A stretch of DNA of 64,000 bases from G965276765 sp965276765 (GTDB taxonomy: Bacteria > Actinomycetota > Acidimicrobiia > Acidimicrobiales > Palsa-688). The notes beneath the pieces were generated by a model, which ran no database searches, was not told the origin of the DNA, and saw only the letters and a program-made list of their open reading frames with translations. Where the stretch lies: positions 930,001 to 994,000 of the forward strand of contig OZ255627.1 in NCBI GenBank assembly GCA_965276765.1, in the 5' to 3' direction. This document shows positions 49,760-57,546 of this stretch, piece by piece (position 1 is the stretch's first letter; every line of letters begins with the position of its first letter). A program made the position numbers and the translations under genes.

Positions 49760-50245
49760 GTGGACGACAACCGCACGCAGCAGGTCAGCAAGACCATCAA
49801 CGCGCCGCCCGAGCGCATCTTCGCCGTACTGGCCGACCCCGGCCGTCATCGCGAGCTCGACGGGTCCGACATGTTGCGCGGCCTCGACTCGGGCGACGCC
49901 CCGGTCACCGCTGTCGGGCAGGCGTTTGTGATGAACATGAACCAGGACGGCATCGGCGACTACCAGATGCGCAACGAGATCGTGGCCTACGAAACCGACC
50001 GTCGGATCGGCTGGGCTCCTTCCATTCACCCGCCGGGGTCGCTGTCGCACATCGTCGGGGAGGTCGACGTGAGCGGCCACACCTACGTCTGGGAGCTCGA
50101 GCCGACAGGGGACGGCCAGACCAAGGTCACCCATATCTACGACTGGAGCGGCGTCCGCGACGAGAACGCTCTCAGCTTCTACCCGCGTGTGTCGAAAGAG
50201 CAGATGGAGGGCAGCCTGGACCGGGTGGCCACCGCCGTCACCTGA
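49760..50245 (+). CDS. SRPBCC-fold protein (polyketide cyclase-like), 161 aa
   Basis: START/SRPBCC-fold small-molecule-binding protein: VSKTINAPPERIFAVLADPG at the N-terminus, IVAYETDRRIGWAPS in the middle and TKVTHIYDWSGVRDENALSF near the end, the standard pattern of polyketide cyclase/dehydrase-like proteins. GAGAGAGGGA precedes the GTG start. It converges with the SDR gene, their ends overlapping by 8 bases. In the context of the neighbouring cluster it may bind or isomerise a hydrophobic intermediate, which is inference. Confidence 0.9.
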   Translation: MDDNRTQQVSKTINAPPERIFAVLADPGRHRELDGSDMLRGLDSGDAPVTAVGQAFVMNMNQDGIGDYQMRNEIVAYETDRRIGWAPSIHPPGSLSHIVGEVDVSGHTYVWELEPTGDGQTKVTHIYDWSGVRDENALSFYPRVSKEQMEGSLDRVATAVT

Positions 50246-51020
50246 CGGCTGGTCTCGAGCGGAACTCGGAAAGAAACGACTCGAAGTCCTTGGCCACGAT
50301 CCGCTCTCCCGTGACCCCCTCCGCTCCGGCGGAGGCAAGGAACACGATGGGCGGTCCCATTACCCCGGCGTCGAGCATCGAGCGGCGCGCCGCCTCGGGC
50401 ATCTGTGACGGAATCATCCCGGTGGCGGTGGCGCCGCCGGGTAGGAGCATGTTCACGGTGATCCCGAAGGGACGCAGGTCGTCGGTCATGATCAGACTCA
50501 GCGACTCGGCGCCGGCGCGCGACGGTCCGTAGGGGACGAAGCCCCGCCGGCGCATCGTCTCGTGGTTCATCGAGATGTTGACGAAACGCCCGCGGCCCCG
50601 GGAGACGAACAAGGGAGCGAACGCCCTGGCCACAAGGAAGTAACCGGTCAGGTTCGTCTCGATGACATCGGTGAACCCCTCGGCGGAGACCTCGAAGAAC
50701 GGCCTCGGGTCCGAGAAGAACCGGGGATTGACGGTGCGCATGCCGATGCCGGCGTTGTTCACGACCATGTCGAGATCACCCAGGCGGTCCGTTGCCTGCT
50801 GGGCCGCGCGCTCCACGGAAGGCGGGTCGCGGACGTCCATGGCCAGCGCCACGGCGGCCAGACCTTCGCCATTCCAGCGACCCACCGCCTCGTCGAGCCT
50901 CGGACCGGCACGGCCCGACACCGCGACCGTGGCCCCGGCTCGGAGCAACGCGTCCGCCATCGCCGCGCCCAGACCGCTGGTCGCTCCGGTCACCACCACA
51001 CGGATACCGCTCAGCAGCAT
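50238..51020 (-). CDS. Short-chain dehydrogenase/reductase with Arg at the catalytic Lys position (260 aa)
   Basis: Classical-length SDR. Cofactor motif TGATSGLG (residues 11-18), NNAG (88-91), catalytic Ser around VNIS (150) and Tyr164 in FVPYGPSRAGAE. The fourth catalytic residue, normally Lys four after the Tyr, is Arg168 here, so the usual YxxxK is YxxxR. This may reduce or change activity. Only Gly-rich cofactor recognition is obvious; NAD versus NADP cannot be decided with certainty. It is the last gene of the minus-strand arm of the kinase/DHSWG cluster, 24 bases after the neighbour. Confidence 0.88.
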   Translation of the reverse strand: MLLSGIRVVVTGATSGLGAAMADALLRAGATVAVSGRAGPRLDEAVGRWNGEGLAAVALAMDVRDPPSVERAAQQATDRLGDLDMVVNNAGIGMRTVNPRFFSDPRPFFEVSAEGFTDVIETNLTGYFLVARAFAPLFVSRGRGRFVNISMNHETMRRRGFVPYGPSRAGAESLSLIMTDDLRPFGITVNMLLPGGATATGMIPSQMPEAARRSMLDAGVMGPPIVFLASAGAEGVTGERIVAKDFESFLSEFRSRPAVR

Positions 51021-51044
51021 CGTTGGACATCAGCAGGACGCGAT

Positions 51045-52010
51045 TCAGCGGGACGAGTACCTCGGTAGGGGTTCTCGGAATCCTCGTTCGACTTGCGCCT
51101 CGGTCGGGAAGATCTGGATGGTGGCGAAACCGGTCCGTTCGGAGCCAGCGTACGGTCGAGTACATGTCGGACAGGCCGACGCGGCTGTGCGCACGGCCGA
51201 TGGGCAGGTGGATGTCACCTGAGAGCGTGTAGTGCTCGAGGACGTCGGGTCCGGCGCGCAGGACTTCGGCCCGGTCGAAGCGTCTGGGTATTGGGTCGCC
51301 ACCGAGCGGACCCAGAAGTCGTCGACGGCGTCGATCCGTCCCGACTCGTCGAGGAAGACCGAGCCGGAGGTCCAGGACCCTTCAAACCGTTGCGTCCAGT
51401 TGAAGCCGAACACTCGACTGTCGTCGAAGACCATCGGCACCCAGAACAGCGCGTCCCATGACCAAGTGCGTCCGCCCCAGCTGTGGTCGCGGACCAGCAG
51501 GCCGCTTGCCTCGATCTCGGTGGCACCGCTCCACAGGCGTCCGGTCCACGCGGCTCCGACCTCGTAATGGTTGCCTTCAGCGTCTAGCAGGTGCTCGCGC
51601 ACGATCGGATACTCGGACGCGTCGAAGACCGGATGCAGGGTCTGCATCTGCATGTCGAACCCGAACGGCGTGTCGCCGGCCTCGCGGCCGTACCAGCCGC
51701 CGGCATCTGGGCCGCGGGAGCCGACGTCCTGGTACCGGACGCGGACTCGCTCGAAGGCGGTGTCGATGTCGACGTCCAACCCGGTGGCGGCAAAGCTGTC
51801 GTCTCCGGGTTCTTGGCGGCTCCCTGCGGTGACCTCGCCGGCGATAATGACGTGAGCTCGAACGTCGACGAGTCCCTCCTCGGCGATCCGACCGAGGTGC
51901 AGGTTCCAGCCGCACCGGGTCTGTGGGTTCCACGCGTGCCACACGTAGTTCTCCTGCCAGTTCGCCACGTCGGTCGGGTTGTGGGCGTATTCGTCAGAAA
52001 GGTTGAGCAC
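51045..52010 (-). CDS. CrtC/AttH-like protein with DHSWG motif (DUF7064/7065-like), internal double frameshift
   Basis: A beta-rich protein: DVANWQENYVWHAWNPQTRC and GWNLHLGRIAEEGLVDVRAH near the start, LLVRDHSWGGRTWSWDALFW in the middle. The DHSWG motif is shared with the gene at 55147 and with CrtC/AttH-like lipocalin-fold proteins. About 50 residues near the C-terminus are garbled: between 51272 and 51125 the family sequence (AEVLRAGPDVLEHYTLSGDI; HLPIGRAHSRVGLSDMYSTV) is in another frame, and a second shift restores the end (FATIQIFPTEAQVERGF). So the frame is open, but the product is damaged unless the indels are errors. No catalytic residues are known; ligand binding or hydration of an isoprenoid-like compound is conceivable. 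Confidence 0.7.
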   Translation of the reverse strand: MLNLSDEYAHNPTDVANWQENYVWHAWNPQTRCGWNLHLGRIAEEGLVDVRAHVIIAGEVTAGSRQEPGDDSFAATGLDVDIDTAFERVRVRYQDVGSRGPDAGGWYGREAGDTPFGFDMQMQTLHPVFDASEYPIVREHLLDAEGNHYEVGAAWTGRLWSGATEIEASGLLVRDHSWGGRTWSWDALFWVPMVFDDSRVFGFNWTQRFEGSWTSGSVFLDESGRIDAVDDFWVRSVATQYPDASTGPKSCAPDPTSSSTTRSQVTSTCPSAVRTAASACPTCTRPYAGSERTGFATIQIFPTEAQVERGFREPLPRYSSR

Positions 52011-52049
52011 GGTTCGACCTCGGTTCTATCGATTGTGCGTGGGGGCGGG

Positions 52050-53147
52050 TTAGGAGAACGGGAGCAGGGCCAGGGCGTCGACGTCGAGCAATGCGGTGCA
52101 GGCTCGCTGCACCAGAGCTCGCTTCCGGCGAAGCGCCCGTTCGTTGGTGTTGACGTTGACGCCGGTGATCCACAGCACGATGGAGAACAGGTAGAGCATG
52201 GCGATGCGGTAATCCGTCCAGGCCGTCTCGAATGGGTAGTCGACGCCGAACGCAGAGAGCTGCTCGACATAGGACCGGAGCAACTCTTCTTCACCGCGAC
52301 GTCGGTCGCTGGTTGCCATGCTGTGTGCCACGAAGTAGGCGAAGTCCCGCATGCCCTTGCCGGTGTGGACGGCCTGCCAGTCGAGCACGACGATCTGATC
52401 TTTGCGGGCCGGGTCCGTGTCGAACAGCAGGTTGTCGAGACGGAAGTCGCCGTGCACGAGCGTGCAGGGTTCCCGGACCATCCAGTCGTGCATCGCAGGA
52501 ATGCTTGCCAGGTACCGTTCTTTCATGTCGATGATCGGTGCCGGCACGAACTCGTCGAATGTCTCAACCATGACCGGCCAGGCAGCGACGACTCGATCCA
52601 GGGGGAGCATGGTTGAGGGGGCGCAGCCGGACTCGGTGGGCCGCCCCCAGTAATGGCCGTGCAACGCGGCGAGTTGGGACACGGCGTTGTGGGCCTCGGC
52701 CAGTGCGGCGCCGACCGTCTCGTCTCCCGGCCGGTGGGCGGCGAAGTCCTCTACGAGCAGGGCAAAAAACTCGCCTCGGTCATCGGTGGCAGCGAAGAAG
52801 CAGTGCGGCACGGTCGTCGTCAGGCGCGTGCTGACGTCACGGTAGAAGCCGACCTCATTCGCGTAGAGATGCGCCGATACGGACGCCGCGCGCCGGGCCG
52901 TCTCGGTCGTCGCGAACTTGGCTACCAGCGAACGTGGCGCGCCTACTGGGGGGTCACCCCCGAGATCCAGGTTCACTCGTATCGTGTCACTTGTCTGGCC
53001 GAAGCCTGCGCTCAGCTCGTGCAACGTCAGGTCCGCCACCCAGCTACCGCTGTCCAAAGCTCCGTCGGGGCGCAGGACCTGAGTCAACCACTCGGACGTG
53101 ATATCTCCGGCGGTGTGCGGGAACGGGGTTTGGATGGATTGCGCCAT
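52050..53147 (-). CDS. APH/EcKL-like small-molecule kinase (365 aa)
   Basis: Phosphotransferase of the aminoglycoside-phosphotransferase superfamily, nearest to ecdysteroid-kinase-like proteins. N-lobe: SLVAKFATTETARR with the ATP-binding Lys. Hinge: FALLVEDFAAHRPGD. Catalytic loop: TLVHGDFRLDNLLFD (HGDxxxxN), metal Asp in IVVLDWQAVHTGKGMRDFAY. Bacterial members are mostly uncharacterised and lie in steroid/terpenoid or acyl-CoA clusters. GGAGA stands about 10 bases before the ATG at 53147. It heads the minus-strand arm, divergent from another kinase of the same superfamily. Confidence 0.88.
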   Translation of the reverse strand: MAQSIQTPFPHTAGDITSEWLTQVLRPDGALDSGSWVADLTLHELSAGFGQTSDTIRVNLDLGGDPPVGAPRSLVAKFATTETARRAASVSAHLYANEVGFYRDVSTRLTTTVPHCFFAATDDRGEFFALLVEDFAAHRPGDETVGAALAEAHNAVSQLAALHGHYWGRPTESGCAPSTMLPLDRVVAAWPVMVETFDEFVPAPIIDMKERYLASIPAMHDWMVREPCTLVHGDFRLDNLLFDTDPARKDQIVVLDWQAVHTGKGMRDFAYFVAHSMATSDRRRGEEELLRSYVEQLSAFGVDYPFETAWTDYRIAMLYLFSIVLWITGVNVNTNERALRRKRALVQRACTALLDVDALALLPFS

Positions 53148-53293
53148 TAGACCGTGGTCTCCTTCGCCAGTCGTTCCGTTTCGACTATTGCACGCCGCGA
53201 ACCGTCCTTGTCGGCCCTGAAGTCGGAGCAGGGCGACGGGCGCGCGGGCTGGCACAAAGAGACGTGGCGAGCCGCCCGGACTGAAAGAGGTTG

Positions 53294-53322
53294 TTGTGGA
53301 TCCGATAGTCGTGAGCTAGACT
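53294..53322 (+). promoter_or_regulatory. Candidate promoter of the right arm (53424 onward)
   Basis: TTGTGG, a 17-base spacer and TAGACT resemble a housekeeping -35/-10 pair in the 276-base divergent region. CTAGACTAG at 53316-53324, which includes the -10, is a perfect 9-base palindrome, a possible operator. Confidence 0.35.
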
Positions 53323-53423
53323 AGTTGGGGCGGCCGGACGAGTCAGCTTCTCCGCCGTGAGCATCGATGACGAGCGCCTGTCGACATTTCGGACAGTTCG
53401 CACGATTACGGGGGGAACTCGTT

Positions 53424-54593
53424 TTGTCTGATCTACGCGATTTGACGGTTTCTTACAACATTGACGACATGGACCCGGGGGTGGCGGCGGCCCTTGACCG
53501 CAAGGTGGTGAAGGTCGCCGCAACTAGCGAGTACACGCCGATCGCAACGGCGAAGGTCCTGGGGTCGTTGGAGGGCTTCTTTGCTGTGCAGCGTCCGAAG
53601 GCGACGGTGGAAGGTGTCAGTCGGGCCGGTGGCGGGGCTTCGAAGGAGCAGTTCTTCTTCTCCTTGGTCGAGGACGGAGTGTCGAGTAGGCACGTGTTGC
53701 GGATGGACCCGATCCAAACGGCGTCGGAGACCGATCGGCGCCGCGAGTTCGAGGCGCTGAAGGTGATCCAGGGGGTCGTGCCGGCCCCGGTCGCCGAGTG
53801 GTTGGATCATGAGGGGAAGTTCTTCGGGCAGCCGGCCGCGATGATGGCCTTCGTGGAGGGCGTCACGAAGCCCACCGCTGAGAGCGACGGTCCGAACGTG
53901 ACGGGGATCGGCACAACGTTCGGTCCTCGATTGAAGGAGCTGTTGGCCCCCCAGTACCTCGACGCCTTGGGACGCACCCACAATTTCGACTGGCGTACCG
54001 CAGACCTGCCGAGCTTCGACGTTCCGGACGCCGATCCATATCAGGCCGCTCGGTGGCAGGTGAACTGGTGGTCTCGGGTGTGGCGCGACGACGCGGTGCA
54101 GGTAATGCCGGTCGCGGCGATGACCGAGCGGTGGCTGCGCAACAACCTCCCACCTTGTGACGGGCCGGTGCTCGTCCACGGTGACTACCGGACCGGGAAC
54201 TTTCTCTTCGACGAGGAGACCGGGAAGATCACCGCCATCCTCGATTGGGAATTCGCCCATCTCGGTGACTTCCACGAGGATCTGGGCTGGATGCTCCAGG
54301 CCCTTTACGCTTCGCATGTCAACGGTGACACCTGGGTGTGCGACCTCTACCCGAAAGATCGGTTCGTGGCTGCCTACGAGGAGGCCTCGGGCCGGGCAGT
54401 GAACCCGGAAACGCTTCGCTGGTACGAGATCCTGTGTGCCTACAAGTGCCTGGCCATAACCTTGGCCACCTCGACGAGGGCTGCCCGTGACGGCCACAAC
54501 CACCAAGACGTGCTGTTGTCGTGGATGGCCCCGGTCGGCTACCGCTTCGTCACGGAATTGTGCGACCTGATCGGTTCGGAGGTGGGGGCATGA
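53424..54593 (+). CDS. APH-family phosphotransferase (389 aa)
   Basis: Aminoglycoside-phosphotransferase-fold kinase of the group often linked to acyl-CoA dehydrogenases. VSRAGGGASKEQFFFSLVED and RHVLRMDP in the N-lobe; PAAMMAFVEGVTKP as the hinge; catalytic loop GPVLVHGDYRTGNFLFDEET (HGDxxxxN) and metal Asp in AILDWEFAHLGDFHEDLGWM. I prefer TTG 53424, with GGGGGGAA eight bases before it; ATG 53367 or 53469 are alternatives. The stop overlaps the next gene (ATGA). A substrate alcohol or amine is likely, not identified. Confidence 0.88.
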   Translation: MSDLRDLTVSYNIDDMDPGVAAALDRKVVKVAATSEYTPIATAKVLGSLEGFFAVQRPKATVEGVSRAGGGASKEQFFFSLVEDGVSSRHVLRMDPIQTASETDRRREFEALKVIQGVVPAPVAEWLDHEGKFFGQPAAMMAFVEGVTKPTAESDGPNVTGIGTTFGPRLKELLAPQYLDALGRTHNFDWRTADLPSFDVPDADPYQAARWQVNWWSRVWRDDAVQVMPVAAMTERWLRNNLPPCDGPVLVHGDYRTGNFLFDEETGKITAILDWEFAHLGDFHEDLGWMLQALYASHVNGDTWVCDLYPKDRFVAAYEEASGRAVNPETLRWYEILCAYKCLAITLATSTRAARDGHNHQDVLLSWMAPVGYRFVTELCDLIGSEVGA

Positions 54594-55150
54594 TCCCGTC
54601 CGTTGACACTCGCCTGGCCAGCATGAGCAGCGCCGTCACCGGCGCCATTCTCCCGGCTCTCGGTACCTCAAACGCCTCGGCCGCTGAGCAGGCGGCACTT
54701 CTCGCCGGGCACATCGGTGTTCTCCGAGCCCAGCTACCGGTTTCCGAAGAGTTCGAGCAGCTCGACTACAACCGCAGCCGGTCCTACGCCCGCAAGCTGC
54801 TCGTTGACCTTGCTGGCGGCGAGTGCACCCAGGTGGCGGCCCGGCAGCTCCGTGACCTTCTCGACGGGCCCGTGCCCTTCACGCTCCCGCAGCTTCGCTT
54901 CGCGCAGGACGAGCTCGCTGCCGCGACCGGCACGCTGATCGAAGCAGGCGGCGTGGACGGCTCACCCGACTATCAGGCAGCGTCTTTTCAGGTGTGCCTA
55001 TGCGAGGAGCGGGAGCAGTCGATCCGGTCCCGGTCGTTCTTCGGAATGATGGGATACGAGGACGGGTCGACACCCATCCCCGACCTTGACGACATGATGA
55101 GCGAGTTCCGCTCTTCTTACGGGGCGGGGCGGGGAGACGCGTCGACGTGA
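54590..55150 (+). CDS. Uncharacterised helical protein of the kinase/DHSWG cluster (186 aa)
   Basis: Predicted mostly helical, soluble. Stretches: SMSSAVTGAILPALGTSNAS, NRSRSYARKLLVDLAGGECT, LPQLRFAQDELAAATGTLIE and a Cys-containing VCLCEEREQSIRSRSFFGMM. No named domain. ATG overlaps the kinase stop (ATGA) and its own stop overlaps the next gene by 4 bases, so kinase, this protein and the DHSWG protein are made together and may form a complex. The minus-strand arm has no counterpart. Confidence 0.75.
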   Translation: MIPSVDTRLASMSSAVTGAILPALGTSNASAAEQAALLAGHIGVLRAQLPVSEEFEQLDYNRSRSYARKLLVDLAGGECTQVAARQLRDLLDGPVPFTLPQLRFAQDELAAATGTLIEAGGVDGSPDYQAASFQVCLCEEREQSIRSRSFFGMMGYEDGSTPIPDLDDMMSEFRSSYGAGRGDAST

Positions 55151-56154
55151 TCATCCAGGATGATGTTCAGTTCCACACCCCGCCGGACGTCGACCATCAG
55201 TGGGCGGAGACCTACTGGCTTGGCCTGTACGTGCCCGAAGCGAACCTTTACGGCTGGGTGTACATGGTGTTCCGGGCCGGCGTGGGCGCCATGACGTGTG
55301 ACGTTGAGTTCATCGACCGATGCTCGAAGCAAATGTTCGACGCCCGATACGTCGACATCCAGAACCACCTGCCGCTCCCCGACCGCCTCGACAACTTCCG
55401 GCTCCCCAACGGGTTGGAGTTCAAGGCGACGTCGCCGAGCGAGTGCCGCCTCGATTACGTCGGCGTGGGCGACACTGAGATCCATCTCGACATCCGGGGT
55501 ATTCACACTCCCTACGACATCCACGACCCCAACATCGACCCCCTGGCCCGAGCCGATGCAGCGCAGGCGGTCGAGCACAGCGGCTTCGGGTCGGCGTACG
55601 CCAGCCATTTCGACCTGACCGCCCGGACGACCGGCACCGTCCGGGTACGGGGCACCGACTACGACGTTGACTGTCTTGCCACCAACGACCACAGCTGGGG
55701 TCCGAGGCCGGAGCGCGGCATGAACATGATGGGCTACTGCAACGCCCACTTCAGCGACGACTACGTCGTGCAGACGATCTGGAGTTTCGACGCCGGGAAA
55801 CCCGACGGCGAGCAGCACAGCTTCAAGCACGGGTACGCCATCGTCGATGGTCGCCTCATCGGCGGGGTCGACGGCAGCCTGCGAGTCGACCATGACGGGA
55901 TCTTCGCCCGCACCGTTGCCCTGTCCATGACCGATGCAGAAGGAACGGTTCACGACCTGACCGGCGAACCTCTCGCCTACAACAACTGGGTGCCCTACGG
56001 CTGCTGCCCGACCGGGCACTCCATGCTCGGCTGGCGCACAGTCGACGGCCGCCAAGGCGTCGGAACGCTCATGGAGGCGTACCCGCTCGACACAGTCACC
56101 GGCGGATACCTCCACGACGACATCCAGGTCAGCCATTCGACGGTCGAAGCCTAA
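55147..56154 (+). CDS. CrtC/AttH-like protein with DHSWG motif (DUF7064/7065-like), intact (335 aa)
   Basis: Complete family member: QWAETYWLGLYVPEANLYGW, VYMVFRAGVGAMTCDVEFID, DIHDPNIDPLARADAAQAVE, and CLATNDHSWGPRPERGMNMM, with HVxDDYVVQTIWSF-like strands after it. DHSWG is the feature shared with the gene at 51045 and with the hydroxyneurosporene-synthase/AttH group, which use related lipocalin-like barrels. No signal peptide. GTG start overlapping the previous stop. In this cluster it probably acts on, or carries, the kinase's hydrophobic substrate; this is inference. Confidence 0.8.
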   Translation: MIIQDDVQFHTPPDVDHQWAETYWLGLYVPEANLYGWVYMVFRAGVGAMTCDVEFIDRCSKQMFDARYVDIQNHLPLPDRLDNFRLPNGLEFKATSPSECRLDYVGVGDTEIHLDIRGIHTPYDIHDPNIDPLARADAAQAVEHSGFGSAYASHFDLTARTTGTVRVRGTDYDVDCLATNDHSWGPRPERGMNMMGYCNAHFSDDYVVQTIWSFDAGKPDGEQHSFKHGYAIVDGRLIGGVDGSLRVDHDGIFARTVALSMTDAEGTVHDLTGEPLAYNNWVPYGCCPTGHSMLGWRTVDGRQGVGTLMEAYPLDTVTGGYLHDDIQVSHSTVEA

Positions 56155-56288
56155 AGCCGACGCAGCTCTCCAGGCGAGCGCATCCGTAATCAACCGGCGA
56201 GGGCGGCCCCTCAGCATCTCCCGACTCCGAACAGTTCGCTCACAACCAGCTCACAGAGCCCTCATCGTGGCTTCGTAGCGTTCGGGTC

Positions 56289-57500
56289 GTGAAGAATAAA
56301 TTGTTCTCGGGAATCATCGGCGGCGCGCTGGTCATCGCCGCGGCCGGCTGCGGGAGCAGCTCGGCGGCGCCGCCGACCGCCACCACCGCGCCGGCGGGCG
56401 CGGCCACAACGACCCTGTACACGTGGGGACACCCGGCCGGCGGCAAGAAGGGCGGCAGCTCCCAGCTCGCCCACACCACGCCCATGAAGGTCACGGGCGT
56501 GCAGGGCACCATCGTCCAGGTGTCGACGTCCAACTCCGACTCCTACGCCCTGACGGCGGCCGGCGACGTGTACGCCTGGGGCGATGGTGCGGCCGGCGAG
56601 CTCGGAGACGGGTCCACCCCGACCGGCTCGTCCACCGCCGTGCGCGTTGACTTCCCTTCCGCCGTCAAGATCGCCTCGCTGCCCGACCCCATGCCCTTCG
56701 ACGGTGGTATGGCCATCGACACCAGCGGTGACGCATGGGGATGGGGAAACGACAAGGGCCAGCAGTTCTGTCAGCCCCATAAGGGCAACTTGAGCAAGCC
56801 GGTGAAGATTCCGTTGACGCACGTCACTGCCGCCGTCGGGGCCCTCAAGCACACCACCTACGACGCCAATGGCAAAATCGTCGGCTGCGGACAAGGCACC
56901 AACGGCCAGCTCGGCAACGGCACCACCGGTAATAGCGCCACCCCGACCGCCGTGAGGGGGTTGCCGAGCGGTGAGGTGAAGGCACTGGTGGCCTCGTGGG
57001 GAGACGCCGGCGCCCTGATGTCCAACGGGTCCTTCTACGACTGGGGCTACAACCACCGGGGCCAGCTCGGCAACGGCACCGAGAAGCTCGCCGACACGGC
57101 CGTCCACGTCTCACTCCCGGCCGCTGTGCGGCAGGTGTCGCAGGGCGGGAGCACCAAGGCCAACGGGCAGACCCTTGCCATCCTGACCAACGGGCAGGTC
57201 TGGGAGTGGGGTACAGGCACGGACGGCCAGCTCGGTGACGGCAAGACCACCAGCTCGTCTACACCGCGCCGTCTGACCGAGCCCAAGGGCGTGACGTTCG
57301 TCAAGGTCAACTCGGGCGGAGGGACCAACTTCGCCATCGACAGCTCCGGACACCTCTGGGCGTGGGGCTGGAACGCCAAGGGCCAGGTCGGAACGGGCAG
57401 CGCCAAGACCAAGCAGCTCACCCCGGTACGCGTCGGCGCCGTCACCCTCGACCAGGTCTCCTCGACCGCCTCCGTCGTGGACGGCTACGCCAAGACCTGA
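56289..57500 (+). CDS. RCC1-repeat propeller lipoprotein (403 aa)
   Basis: Exported lipoprotein: MKNKLFSGIIGGALVIAAAG then Cys (lipobox AAGC). A Ser/Thr/Ala linker is followed by RCC1-type blades, each with GxxYAWGxGxxGxLGxG-like signatures: GDVYAWGDGAAGELGDG, GCGQGTNGQLGNG, GSFYDWGYNHRGQLGNG, GQVWEWGTGTDGQLGDG and GHLWAWGWNAKGQVGTG, that is five clear copies of a seven-blade fold. Bacterial RCC1 proteins usually mediate protein or surface contacts. ATG start. Confidence 0.92.
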   Translation: MKNKLFSGIIGGALVIAAAGCGSSSAAPPTATTAPAGAATTTLYTWGHPAGGKKGGSSQLAHTTPMKVTGVQGTIVQVSTSNSDSYALTAAGDVYAWGDGAAGELGDGSTPTGSSTAVRVDFPSAVKIASLPDPMPFDGGMAIDTSGDAWGWGNDKGQQFCQPHKGNLSKPVKIPLTHVTAAVGALKHTTYDANGKIVGCGQGTNGQLGNGTTGNSATPTAVRGLPSGEVKALVASWGDAGALMSNGSFYDWGYNHRGQLGNGTEKLADTAVHVSLPAAVRQVSQGGSTKANGQTLAILTNGQVWEWGTGTDGQLGDGKTTSSSTPRRLTEPKGVTFVKVNSGGGTNFAIDSSGHLWAWGWNAKGQVGTGSAKTKQLTPVRVGAVTLDQVSSTASVVDGYAKT

Positions 57501-57546
57501 GCGCATGTCGCGAAGCGGGGATGGTGGCAGTCAGCAGTGCCGACGT

